Assembly (NCBI GenBank): GCA_937991535.1
Contig: CALKHN010000048.1
Coordinates: forward strand, 1-64,000
From: an uncultured Sphingobacteriales bacterium
GTDB taxonomy: Bacteria; Bacteroidota; Bacteroidia; Chitinophagales; Chitinophagaceae
Length of the DNA: 64,000 nt
Direction of reading: 5' to 3'
Positions 8,559-16,710 of the stretch are shown here, piece after piece. The position numbers and the translations under genes were made by a program. The notes beneath the pieces were generated by a model. It ran no database searches and was not told where the DNA came from. It worked only from the letters and a program-made list of their open reading frames with translations. The first letter of the stretch is position 1, and each line of letters begins with the position of its first letter.

Positions 8559-8606
8559 TTTTGTTTAAATTTTTATAAAAATATTTAAACAAAATGGGTT
8601 TTCAAA
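8559..8606 (-). promoter_or_regulatory. Operon promoter with 12-bp inverted-repeat operator
   Basis: Reading the minus strand, TTTG (8606-8603), a 19-nt spacer and TATTTTTA (8583-8576) match the Bacteroidota -33/-7 promoter with one mismatch in the -7 box. Perfect 12-bp inverted arms TTTTGTTTAAAT (8559-8570) and ATTTAAACAAAA (8583-8594) flank the -7 element, separated by 12 bp. The structure ends 3 nt before the regulator's start codon. That placement is what a repressor operator would have. Binding by the adjacent MerR/B12 protein is inference. Confidence 0.7.
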
Positions 8607-8842
8607 ATTTTTTCCCCCTTATTTTGCAGAAAGACGGGCGTGCTGAAAATAAATGCCGGGTATATTCATTTGAATGTGGGGGGAGGGGGATAATTTCTAC
8701 CATGTTTAACTTTGTCGATGAGATACATGAAATCACAATAGCATAATAGCTTCTTTCCGTGGAATAGCCGAAAAAGTTTAGGACAACCATTTTTTTGGAG
8801 AGCTGAGAGCAGCCGTTATAATAGCTGTGTATGGGTATTAGG
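8607..8842. other. Intergenic stretch without recognised gene
   Basis: About 236 nt between the crt operon promoter and the end of the membrane-protein gene. A 62-codon open frame here has no recognisable features. Words such as GAGCTGAGAGCAG near 8800 recall the AGCTGA-type repeats elsewhere in the window. No terminator is evident. Confidence 0.4.
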
Positions 8843-9325
8843 TTACTCCTCCTGATTTGATGCCAGGTACCATCTCAGCAGTCTTATGCTCAGCAACACA
8901 TTAACGGCAATACCTATACTAAACAGCAGGGAAAAGACGCCTGCCCCGCGAACGGCGGCAACAAGGTCTACGCCTTCGGGTTTAAATGGAAGCTGAACCT
9001 GTTTTACCACTTCTGCGGCATTTTGAATGATTACCACCGCATTGCCGATATTAAGTATGGCGAAAAATAAAGCCATGAAGCCAATAAACCTGATGCCTGT
9101 AGGTGTTTGCCTATTTAAAGGAATTTCGGGGTGTACGATACTTTTTCGCAGTTGTAAGGCGGCATAACTGTGCAGCACAATTGATCCGGTTAGTACAATA
9201 GATACCAGCAAAATAGAAGCATTGGCCGTAGCCAGCATGCTCATCAAACCACCAAGTACGAGTATTCCCCCGATGATAAGGTTGATCCACGATAGTACAT
9301 TTGATATTTTTAAAGCTGTTTTCAT
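8843..9325 (-). CDS. Small four-helix membrane protein of unknown function
   Basis: A 160-residue hydrophobic protein with four predicted transmembrane segments (about residues 10-32, 38-60, 78-102 and 125-150) and no signal or catalytic motif that I recognise. It begins 6 nt after the aspS stop codon, so it is very likely co-transcribed with aspS. I cannot assign a family. Confidence 0.7.
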   Translation of the reverse strand: MKTALKISNVLSWINLIIGGILVLGGLMSMLATANASILLVSIVLTGSIVLHSYAALQLRKSIVHPEIPLNRQTPTGIRFIGFMALFFAILNIGNAVVIIQNAAEVVKQVQLPFKPEGVDLVAAVRGAGVFSLLFSIGIAVNVLLSIRLLRWYLASNQEE

Positions 9326-9331
9326 TTTGTG

Positions 9332-11179
9332 TTAAAGCGATGTTTGATCTATGAATTTTAATTGAATAGCCAATTCTTCCAATTGTTTTTCATCTATAGT
9401 AGATGGGGCATCCAGCATCACGTCTCTGCCACTATTGTTTTTGGGGAAAGCAATAAAATCACGGATGCTTTCGCTGCCACCCAGTATGGCACAGAGCCGG
9501 TCGAAACCAAACGCAATGCCACCGTGGGGTGGGGCGCCATATTCGAAGGCACCCAATAAAAACCCGAATTTATGCACCGCTTCTTCTTTACTCATACCCA
9601 GTGCAGCAAACATCTTTTCCTGCAGTCCTCTTTGAAATATCCGGATAGATCCGCCACCAATTTCATTTCCGTTCAAAACCATATCGTATGCATTGGCTTT
9701 TATATTGGCATAGGGATGTTCAAGGTATTTAGCAGCATTTTCAATGGCAGGTGAATGATTGATCATCTTGTCAATATCGGATGGCCGGGGTGAGGTAAAC
9801 GGATGATGCCGCGCTACCCAGCGGTTGTCATCGGCTGCATATTCAAACAAAGGAAAATCAAGTATCCACAACAGTTTAAATTCATTGTCTTTCCTGAAGC
9901 CGAGACGTTTGCCCATTTCGAGCCTCAGTTCACTGATGGCTTTCCGGGTTCTTTCTTCAGTGCCGGCCAGAATTAAAACCAGGTCGCCGGCATTGGCTTT
10001 AACCGCTGAGGATATTGATTTTAATTGCTCCCCTGTATAAAACTTATCCATACTGCTCTTAAAACTTCCATCTGCATTGCATTTTATGAACGCCAGCCCT
10101 TTCATGCCAATCTGCGGGCGTTTAACCCATTCCGTTAGCTCATCTGTTTGTTTGCGGGAATATTCACTGCAATTCGGAACGGCAATAGCTACAATGGTTT
10201 CGGCATCATCAAACACTTTAAACCCACCTTCGGCAACGGGTGATTGGGGAATTGTTTGCTGCCTGCTGAGATATACATGCGGTGGCACTTTCAAATTGGC
10301 CACCTGCATTCCAAAACGGATATCAGGTTTATCGTTGCCGTAATCCCACATAGCGTCTTCCCAGGTCATTCTTCCCACCGCTTCTGTATAATCAATGTTT
10401 TTTACATCTTTAAATATGCGTTTGATCAGTCCTTCAAACATTTTAAGTATATCTTCCTGCTCCACAAAACTCATCTCACAATCAATTTGTGTAAATTCCG
10501 GCTGGCGGTCTGCCCGAAGGTCTTCGTCTCTGAAACATTTCACCACCTGGTAATACCGGTCATAACCGCTCACCATCAGCAATTGTTTAAAGGTTTGCGG
10601 ACTTTGGGGAAGGGCGTAAAACTGCCCGGTATTCATACGCGACGGCACCACAAAATCCCTTGCGCCCTCGGGGGTTGATTTGATAAGAAATGGGGTTTCA
10701 ATATCCATAAAACCGTTCTCATGCAGGTAGTTCCTGGAAGAACGGCTTACGGCGTAACGCAATTCAAGATTACGTTTGATCACATTGCGACGGAGGTCTA
10801 AATACCTGTATTTCATGCGAAGATCGTCGCCGCCATCGGTATCATCCTGTATGGTAAAAGGTGGTGTAGCAGACTGATTGAGAACCGTAAATGAGAGGAT
10901 ATTGATTTCAATTTCGCCGGTGGAAAGGTGAGGATTTTTATTGCTGCGTTCCACCACGATACCCTTTGCCTGCAAAACAAATTCCCGGCCAAGCGGATGT
11001 TCTTCCAGTTGATGGTTCAGTTCTTCGCCGAATAATAGCTGCGTAATGCCATACCGGTCGCGCAGGTCAATAAAAGTAATAGCGCCAAACTTCCTGATGG
11101 TTTGTACCCAACCCGCAAGGGTTACGGTTTTTCCTGTATCCTTTATGCTCAATGCCCCGCATGTGTGTGTCCTGTACAT
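9332..11179 (-). CDS. aspS: Aspartyl-tRNA synthetase
   Basis: Class II synthetase that charges tRNA-Asp, 615 residues. Order of domains: an N-terminal OB anticodon-binding fold (KTVTLAGWVQTIRKFGAITF), motif 2 (FRDEDLRADRQPEFTQID), the bacterial GAD insertion in the middle, and motif 3 (GIAFGFDRLCAILGG) near the C-terminus. The start at 11179 is supported by the TACCTTTG element 21 nt upstream. A small membrane-protein gene follows after 6 nt. Confidence 0.96.
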   Translation of the reverse strand: MYRTHTCGALSIKDTGKTVTLAGWVQTIRKFGAITFIDLRDRYGITQLLFGEELNHQLEEHPLGREFVLQAKGIVVERSNKNPHLSTGEIEINILSFTVLNQSATPPFTIQDDTDGGDDLRMKYRYLDLRRNVIKRNLELRYAVSRSSRNYLHENGFMDIETPFLIKSTPEGARDFVVPSRMNTGQFYALPQSPQTFKQLLMVSGYDRYYQVVKCFRDEDLRADRQPEFTQIDCEMSFVEQEDILKMFEGLIKRIFKDVKNIDYTEAVGRMTWEDAMWDYGNDKPDIRFGMQVANLKVPPHVYLSRQQTIPQSPVAEGGFKVFDDAETIVAIAVPNCSEYSRKQTDELTEWVKRPQIGMKGLAFIKCNADGSFKSSMDKFYTGEQLKSISSAVKANAGDLVLILAGTEERTRKAISELRLEMGKRLGFRKDNEFKLLWILDFPLFEYAADDNRWVARHHPFTSPRPSDIDKMINHSPAIENAAKYLEHPYANIKANAYDMVLNGNEIGGGSIRIFQRGLQEKMFAALGMSKEEAVHKFGFLLGAFEYGAPPHGGIAFGFDRLCAILGGSESIRDFIAFPKNNSGRDVMLDAPSTIDEKQLEELAIQLKFIDQTSL

Positions 11180-11200
11180 TCCTGTGCTTTTTTAAGGCAG

Positions 11201-11208
11201 CAAAGGTA
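11201..11208 (-). promoter_or_regulatory. -7 element TACCTTTG upstream of aspS
   Basis: On the minus strand TACCTTTG matches TAnnTTTG 21 nt before the aspS start codon. I see no clear -33 TTG. Confidence 0.5.
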
Positions 11209-11520
11209 AATCATTTAAGCAGGATGGTGGGGATTTGTAGTTGTGAATTGCAGTATTTGTTGTTTATGATCTGTAGTTTACCGTTGCGCGTTTCGGATTT
11301 CAGCAGTCAGAGATCAGCTATCAGATTCAGTTGTAACTGCTAACGACAGGCTGAATTTTTCTTCTTAGCTCATAGAAAGCTGACTGCTGACAGCCTTCGG
11401 ATCCCGGACTGGTTTTTAGATTTTTGTTTATCGTCGTATTCCTTCGTATTTCGGATTTGAGGCTTCGGATTTGTGCCTTTTATTTGTCTTTTGTAATTTG
11501 TTTCTTGTAATTTACTTCTT
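11209..11520. repeat. Non-coding gap built from several dispersed repeat words
   Basis: No gene is supported here. The gap contains GTTTATGATCTGTAGTTTAC (from 11262; a 25-nt relative lies at 30855), a CAGCAGTCAG (11301-11310) / CTGACTGCTG (11380-11389) inverted repeat within an AGCTGA-type element, the segment 11449-11473 repeated at 13695-13719 with few changes, and runs of CTTTTGTAATTTG-like words near 11490-11515. Similar words recur in other gaps of the window. Confidence 0.6.
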
Positions 11521-11946
11521 TTACAACTTTTCCTCCCTCACCAGTTCCTCCGCCTTTAATATCATTTTTTTCCTAAAGCTTTTCCTGTGACCCAAAAAGA
11601 GATAATAATAAACCAGAATACCCAAACCTATACCAAACGGAATGAGCGCCAGGTGACGGGCGCCCCATGTACCTTCATCCCAGCCATAAAATTCTCCTGT
11701 CATCCACAGGCAGTTTGCAGTGATCCATAGCACCACAGCCAGGTTGTGCAAAAGTTCTGCAATGAGCTTGCGCGTTTGCCATGTAATGGTGATGGCTACC
11801 GTAAGGGTGGGTACGATCATGATCATGCCCATGATGTGGAAATCCAAAGCCCAGCAAATATCTTTGAGCAGCCATAATAAAATATGCAGGTTTTCTATGC
11901 GCCGGAAACGGGCGGGAATGCTGTACACTTCGTAATTGTTATTCAT
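11521..11946 (-). CDS. Small multi-pass membrane protein, unknown function
   Basis: About 141 residues from the internal ATG at 11946 (MNNNYEVYSIP); a longer frame starts at ATG 11970. Three or four hydrophobic segments are visible (around LHILLWLLKDICWALDF, MGMIMIVPTLTVAITI, LAVVLWITANCLWM and IPFGIGLGILVYYYLF), ending in a basic/acidic tail. The pattern of short Trp-rich helices suggests a small integral membrane protein. I recognise no family. It is divergent from the S10 peptidase gene. Confidence 0.65.
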   Translation of the reverse strand: MNNNYEVYSIPARFRRIENLHILLWLLKDICWALDFHIMGMIMIVPTLTVAITITWQTRKLIAELLHNLAVVLWITANCLWMTGEFYGWDEGTWGARHLALIPFGIGLGILVYYYLFLGHRKSFRKKMILKAEELVREEKL

Positions 11947-11999
11947 GCAATTGAAATAAAAAATAAGCATTATACTCCCCGGGGGATAGCCATAGCTTT

Positions 12000-12007
12000 C
12001 AAAAATA
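12000..12007 (-). promoter_or_regulatory. -7 element TATTTTTG for the divergent membrane-protein gene
   Basis: TATTTTTG on the minus strand fits TAnnTTTG and lies about 54 nt before the ATG at 11946. A perfect palindrome AGCGTT-TTT-AACGCT at 12034-12048 lies between this site and the divergent S10 peptidase gene and could be a regulatory site or small hairpin. Confidence 0.4.
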
Positions 12008-12062
12008 AATTTTTATTTAATACTTTTAAGCATAGCGTTTTTAACGCTTCAATTTTTCCACT

Positions 12063-13631
12063 ATGAAAAAAATATGTTTTCTCTACCTGCTGTACTTTGT
12101 ATTTTTACCGGCACTATTTTCCCAAAAGCAAAGTGATAAATCTCCTGACCATTCTTCGTTGCCATCGGCTCACGAAACGGAGGTTTTGATACGTAAACTT
12201 AATATAGATTCTGCTGTTACTGCAAAAAATGCCATCACCGTTAAAGGTCAGCGTGTTCCCTATACCGTTGTTGCGGGAACCATTCCTGTATGGGATGAGA
12301 ACGGAAAGCCGCTTGCCGGCGTATTTTATACCTACTATGAAAGATCTGATATAAACGACCGTTCCTCCCGCCCGCTGGTTATTTCCTTCAACGGCGGTCC
12401 GGGTACACCCTCTGTATGGATGGAGATTGGCTATACCGGCCCACGGATATTGAAAATGGATGATGAAGGTTACCCGGTTCAGCCTTATGGTATGCGCGAT
12501 AATCCGTATTCTATATTAGATGTAGCTGATATTGTATACGTAGACCCGGTAAATACTGGTTTTTCAAGAGCTGTGAACAAGGATATACCCAAAACGAAAT
12601 TTTTTGGTGTGAACGCCGATATCAAATACCTGGCAGAATGGATCAGTACCTTCATCAGCCGGTACAAACGCTGGGCTTCTCCCAAATACCTGATTGGTGA
12701 AAGTTATGGCACTACAAGGGTATCGGGACTGGCGCTGGAACTGCAGAATGCACAATGGATATACCTGAATGGCGTGGTACTGGTTTCGCCGACCGGGCTG
12801 GGCATTGAAAGGGGAGGAGTGATGGACGCCGCGCTATTGCTGCCGTATTACGCTGCAACAGCCTGGTATCACAAAGTGCTGCCTGCCGATTTACAGCAAA
12901 AAGATCTTACGGCTGTGCTGCCCGAAGTGGAAGCTTTTACCGTTGAAGAATATTTGCCGGCGCTGGCAAAAGGAGGTACGCTTACTGAAGCCGGAAGGAA
13001 ACAAATAGCGGAGAAGGTGGCCCGTTATTCGGGGCTGAGTGAAAAAGCAGTGCTGCAAAATAACCTGTCCATTTCCACTTATTTCTTCTGGAAAGAGTTA
13101 TTAAGAGATAAAGGCTATACTATTGGGCGTTTAGACTCCCGTTATCTTGGCGTGGATAAAAAAGATGGCGGCGAGCGCCCGGATTACAATGCGGAGCTAA
13201 CCGCATGGCTGCATGCTTTTACACCTGCCATTAACATCTACCTGCGCGATGAACTGAATTATAAAACAGACCTGCCCTATAATATGTTCGGCAATGTATT
13301 TCCATGGGACAATGAAAACAACAAGACCGGCGAAAACCTTCGACAGGCTATGGCGCAGAATCCCAACCTGCACCTGCTGGTGCAAAGTGGCTATTACGAT
13401 GGGGCCTGCGATTACTTCAATGCCAAATACAATATGTGGCAAATGGATCCGGGTGGAAAGTTGCAAAACCGTATGACATGGGAAGGCTACCGCAGCGGGC
13501 ACATGATGTACCTGCGTAAGGAAGACCTGGCTACGAGCAACCAGCACCTGCGCGATTTTATTTTGAGAACGATACCTCGGGCGGGAAAGGGAGCGAAGTA
13601 TGAAAGGAGAGAAGTGAAAGGAGAGAAGTGA
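12063..13631 (+). CDS. Secreted S10 family serine carboxypeptidase
   Basis: A 522-residue exported peptidase. An N-terminal signal peptide (MKKICFLYLLYFVFLPALFS) is followed by an alpha/beta-hydrolase fold with the S10 oxyanion region FNGGPGTPSVW, the nucleophile in IGESYGTT (S214), the acid in SGYYDGACDY and the histidine in RSGHMMYLR near the C-terminus. All catalytic elements are present. It probably trims C-terminal residues of peptides outside the cytoplasm. The last codons run into a 14-bp tandem repeat, so the very C-terminus (REVKGEK) may be variable. Confidence 0.9.
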   Translation: MKKICFLYLLYFVFLPALFSQKQSDKSPDHSSLPSAHETEVLIRKLNIDSAVTAKNAITVKGQRVPYTVVAGTIPVWDENGKPLAGVFYTYYERSDINDRSSRPLVISFNGGPGTPSVWMEIGYTGPRILKMDDEGYPVQPYGMRDNPYSILDVADIVYVDPVNTGFSRAVNKDIPKTKFFGVNADIKYLAEWISTFISRYKRWASPKYLIGESYGTTRVSGLALELQNAQWIYLNGVVLVSPTGLGIERGGVMDAALLLPYYAATAWYHKVLPADLQQKDLTAVLPEVEAFTVEEYLPALAKGGTLTEAGRKQIAEKVARYSGLSEKAVLQNNLSISTYFFWKELLRDKGYTIGRLDSRYLGVDKKDGGERPDYNAELTAWLHAFTPAINIYLRDELNYKTDLPYNMFGNVFPWDNENNKTGENLRQAMAQNPNLHLLVQSGYYDGACDYFNAKYNMWQMDPGGKLQNRMTWEGYRSGHMMYLRKEDLATSNQHLRDFILRTIPRAGKGAKYERREVKGEK

Positions 13632-13640
13632 AAGGAGAGA
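13602..13640 (+). repeat. 14-bp tandem repeat at the end of the S10 peptidase gene
   Basis: GAAAGGAGAGAAGT occurs at 13602-13615 and 13616-13629 with a partial third copy to 13640. Because 14 is not a multiple of three, copy-number changes would alter the C-terminal residues and the stop position. Confidence 0.75.
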
Positions 13641-13841
13641 TTTCCGGATTTGAAATTTTAAGATTTATGATTTACTGTTATGCATTTTACCGGATTTCGG
13701 ATTCCCGGCTTCGGATTTGACCTTTGGGATTTATCCGCCACGGCAGACAAGTTTGGTTCTTGTCATTTGGTTTCCCGGCACTTTGTATTTACCCTTTAGT
13801 TTTTCACTTTTAAACTGTATTTTCAGGTAACATACCTTTCA
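13641..13841. repeat. Intergenic repeat words before the TIR gene
   Basis: Contains 13695-13719, a relative of 11449-11473, a TCCGCCACGGCAGA palindromic word near 13735, and the segment 13755-13790 whose words (TTTGG, TTCC, CTTTGTATT) resemble 30986-31020. No gene is evident. Confidence 0.5.
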
Positions 13842-15035
13842 ATGGCGCTAAAAAAAATCTTCTTTAGTTATTCCAGGGCCGACGGATCGGACTTTGCTTT
13901 GCGGCTTGCACTTGATCTTAAAAAGCAAGGCTTTAACGTATGGATTGATCAGCAGGACATCAGGGCGGGTTCGGAATGGGATCTTGAAATAGAAAAGGCG
14001 CTGGAAACCTGCGATTGCCTGCTGTTTATAGAAACGGAAAAATCAGTTGTCTCCAATAATGTGCTGGATGAAGTGTATTATGCGCTGGAGCAGGATAAAA
14101 AGGTTATACCCGTTATTCTCCACGACAGCAAAACGCCTTTCAGGCTGCAGCGGTTACAGCATGTTGATTTCTCCAAAGATTATGATGCGGGACTTGCTCA
14201 ATTGACAAGAGAATTGAAAGGAAATGAAACCTCTGGTTTCTTTCATCCCCGGACTGACAAAGTGCGGCAAAGCAAAGCGATCCCCATTCTTGCAAAGCCT
14301 TTGTCGCTCACATTGATCATTGCATTTTTTGTTATTGCGATAGCCGCAGTTATAATATATTCAGTAAAGAATAATGAAGCGGCAAATAACAAAGCGGATA
14401 AAACAGTGAGCGCAAATGATACAACTGCAAGTATAGAAAATGCAGTTGATGTTGATTCCAAAATGCCGTCCAAGAATGAAACGTCCGGCGTAGAAAAATC
14501 AGGAAAGAAAACGGAAAACCCAGCAATTAGAAACAGCGCGGCAGAAAAACGAATGGTGAGCTTAAATGAAACTTTTGCAGGCGACTGGCAATTAGTTGAT
14601 GTGGAACCCAAAGCCACATCGCATAGAGGGTACCTGAAGATAGATGAGCTGGATGAAGAAAAAGTGAAGATCAAAAGCTATATTCAGTTCTATTATCCTA
14701 AAACAAACGACACTGCTTTTGTAAGCATCTTTAATGGATTTGCCGGCTGCGTATCCTGTAAGCTACAGGAGGAAATGAAAATTACTGCGGAGGATATTGC
14801 CGTTGCCACACAACGGTATAAAATTTTAAAAGAAGATCAGCCGGGTGTAGGAAAGTCGGGCGATACCATCATGAACGGAGGTTCCAATAAATCCATCCGC
14901 GCATCTGTTACACTGCACCTGGTAAACAATACCACCGCGGTTATCAAAATACAGCGGGCTACGCCTGCTGAGCTTTCACCCGGGATAACACTGGAACCTT
15001 TTGTGTACTCCTTCCGGTTTGTAAAAGTGGATTGA
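13842..15035 (+). CDS. TIR-domain protein with a transmembrane anchor and a C-terminal extracytoplasmic domain
   Basis: A 397-residue protein. Residues 4-127 form a bacterial TIR domain (KKIFFSYSRADGSDFALRLA, then GFNVWIDQQDIRAGSEW, then LDEVYYALEQDKKVIPVIL). E77 sits where the catalytic Glu of NAD-cleaving TIR domains falls. One transmembrane helix follows (about 153-174). A Ser/Asn/Lys-rich linker (to about 230) leads to a C-terminal domain starting GDWQLVDVEP, with a CVSC pair, which I do not recognise. Topology would put TIR in the cytoplasm and the C-terminus in the periplasm. NADase or signalling function is inference; no partner effector is adjacent except a broken membrane gene downstream. 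Confidence 0.8.
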   Translation: MALKKIFFSYSRADGSDFALRLALDLKKQGFNVWIDQQDIRAGSEWDLEIEKALETCDCLLFIETEKSVVSNNVLDEVYYALEQDKKVIPVILHDSKTPFRLQRLQHVDFSKDYDAGLAQLTRELKGNETSGFFHPRTDKVRQSKAIPILAKPLSLTLIIAFFVIAIAAVIIYSVKNNEAANNKADKTVSANDTTASIENAVDVDSKMPSKNETSGVEKSGKKTENPAIRNSAAEKRMVSLNETFAGDWQLVDVEPKATSHRGYLKIDELDEEKVKIKSYIQFYYPKTNDTAFVSIFNGFAGCVSCKLQEEMKITAEDIAVATQRYKILKEDQPGVGKSGDTIMNGGSNKSIRASVTLHLVNNTTAVIKIQRATPAELSPGITLEPFVYSFRFVKVD

Positions 15036-15424
15036 AAAGCGGGCGATATGGAATTCTTCTATTGTAGTCGGGCCTATTGGAGAAATTACTGGAAAAGTGA
15101 GGTGAATAGAGAGAAAGATATGGTGTTTTTCAGAATTTTAGAAGCTCCAAGGAAGAACATTCACCTCACTTGGAACCAGTTGAAGTTGAAAGAAAGGCTG
15201 CGGAAATGCGTGTGGTTTATATCTTCTTTTTTGATTGAACACGGGACCAGGTGAACGAGAGGCAAAATGCAAACTATGCAAGGTAGTCGCGTAAATATAC
15301 CGTATACTGTGGAGAAAAAATCAAGAGCGTTCATGGTCTCAAATTAATACAACTTAAAGATCATCAATAATATTAAGGACAAATTAGTAAATTTGAGAAT
15401 ATCTTAAATTGTTAAACTCAACCA
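15036..15424. other. AT-rich gap with a 13-bp inverted repeat
   Basis: No gene is supported; a 68-codon open frame near 15048 has no recognisable features. Perfect inverted arms AAGTGAGGTGAAT (15095-15107) and ATTCACCTCACTT (15159-15171) are separated by 51 nt. Composition becomes visibly AT-rich from about 15300 onward. TAAATTTG at 15388-15395 is a -7 candidate for the broken gene downstream. Confidence 0.5.
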
Positions 15425-16649
15425 TTGGAAAAGATACAACAATTCTTTAGGCATATCGGTGAGCGGTTAAGTAATCCTTTTCTTTTCTCCTTTCTCATAA
15501 GCTGGTTAATTGCTAACTACAAGGTAATAATAGGACTTTGCTTTTATTCAATTTCTGACCTTAAAGTTGATGGGTATAATTCCTACCTTGATCTAATTGA
15601 AAAGAGCGTAACCATTTGGACAGGAGTTGTGATTCCTTTATTAGGTGCAAGCATTTATACTTTCGCTTTTCCCTATTTTAGGCGGTGGGTTAAGTTAATA
15701 TACATAACTATAAACCAAGGAGAAGAAAAAAGAACATTGGAAATTTTAAAAAACGGCAATATAAGTACAAATAAGTATTTACGGTTACGGGAAAGCTACA
15801 AACAATCTCAGGCGAGATTAGCTGAGGTAATTGCTGATGAGAGTTCATTTTTTAAACAAAGGGATGATTTGAATAAGCAAATAGATAGATTACGGAATGA
15901 GGTCTTGAGTTTGAACGAAGAGAAAGAGAAATCTCATAAACATCTAAGTCAATTAGAAAACTTCAAAGCTGTACGAAATGTTGAATTTCTCAATGGTACT
16001 TGGGAAGGGATTACAGGAAAGGAAAAGAATAGGTCTTCAACTTTTTAGTTTAAATTTGAAATAGCAAAAAACACAGTGAGTCTAAAATTTAATGATGGAG
16101 TTATTATCCTACCTATTATTGCATTAATGCGATTTGAAACTGCAATCTACTTCGAATTTGAAAGAATTTTGAAGAAAGCGGATCCAGTTAATACCATAAA
16201 CTATGGAGTGTATTCGGCCCTGGATAATTTTAAGGAAATTGATAATGTTGATTTATTACAGATTAAACTGAATTCAAAAAGAGGATACTATATTTTTAAA
16301 ATCGAGACTTCGGACGAAATACGATGTTATTCAAGACTAGATGATTATTTTACGCTTAATAAGATACGAGAAACATGAAACAGTTTCGCATAAGACTATT
16401 CCTTCTTCTAATCATTTTTCTTTTGAAGGATTATTTCCTGTTTATTTTAACGCCTTGGAAATTGGAGAATGTGAAATTACAAGTGATGATAAAAGCATGG
16501 TTGGACAAATAAAATTGAATATAGAAGTTAGCGAAGAATTGTTTGTTTACTACAGTTTCGATCATCATACTGACCAACCACATCTTGTGGGTATCACTTT
16601 ATCAAACAAGAAAGGTAGGGCAAGATCACTCAAAGATTCATTGATATAA
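15425..16649 (+). pseudogene. Broken gene: membrane-anchored coiled-coil protein
   Basis: Reads as one gene interrupted twice. From TTG 15425 it encodes two transmembrane helices (about 18-38 and 58-80) and a coiled coil (about 115-185, heptad-like FKQRDDLNKQIDRLRNEV). A TAG stop at 16046-16048 cuts it, yet the same frame continues directly (FKFEIAKNTVSLKFNDGV) to 16378. The frame then shifts at GAAACAT-GAAACAG (16370-16383). Removing one 7-nt copy joins NKIRET to VSHKTIPSSN and runs open to 16649, giving about 400 residues. The AT-rich composition contrasts with the flanks and suggests acquired DNA. The family is unknown to me. Confidence 0.7.
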
Positions 16650-16710
16650 AAAATACCCCTGAAGTGAAAACAACGGGGGAAAACAAAAATAATATGAATG
16701 ATACCCATAA

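Noticed and set aside
9362..10678. Several open frames on the plus strand opposite aspS
   Set aside because: They are antisense shadows of the synthetase and have no independent features.
15048..15254. 68-codon open frame after the TIR gene
   Set aside because: No recognisable domain, signal or conserved pattern, AT-rich DNA and no promoter; it also contains one arm pair of the inverted repeat, so chance is likelier.
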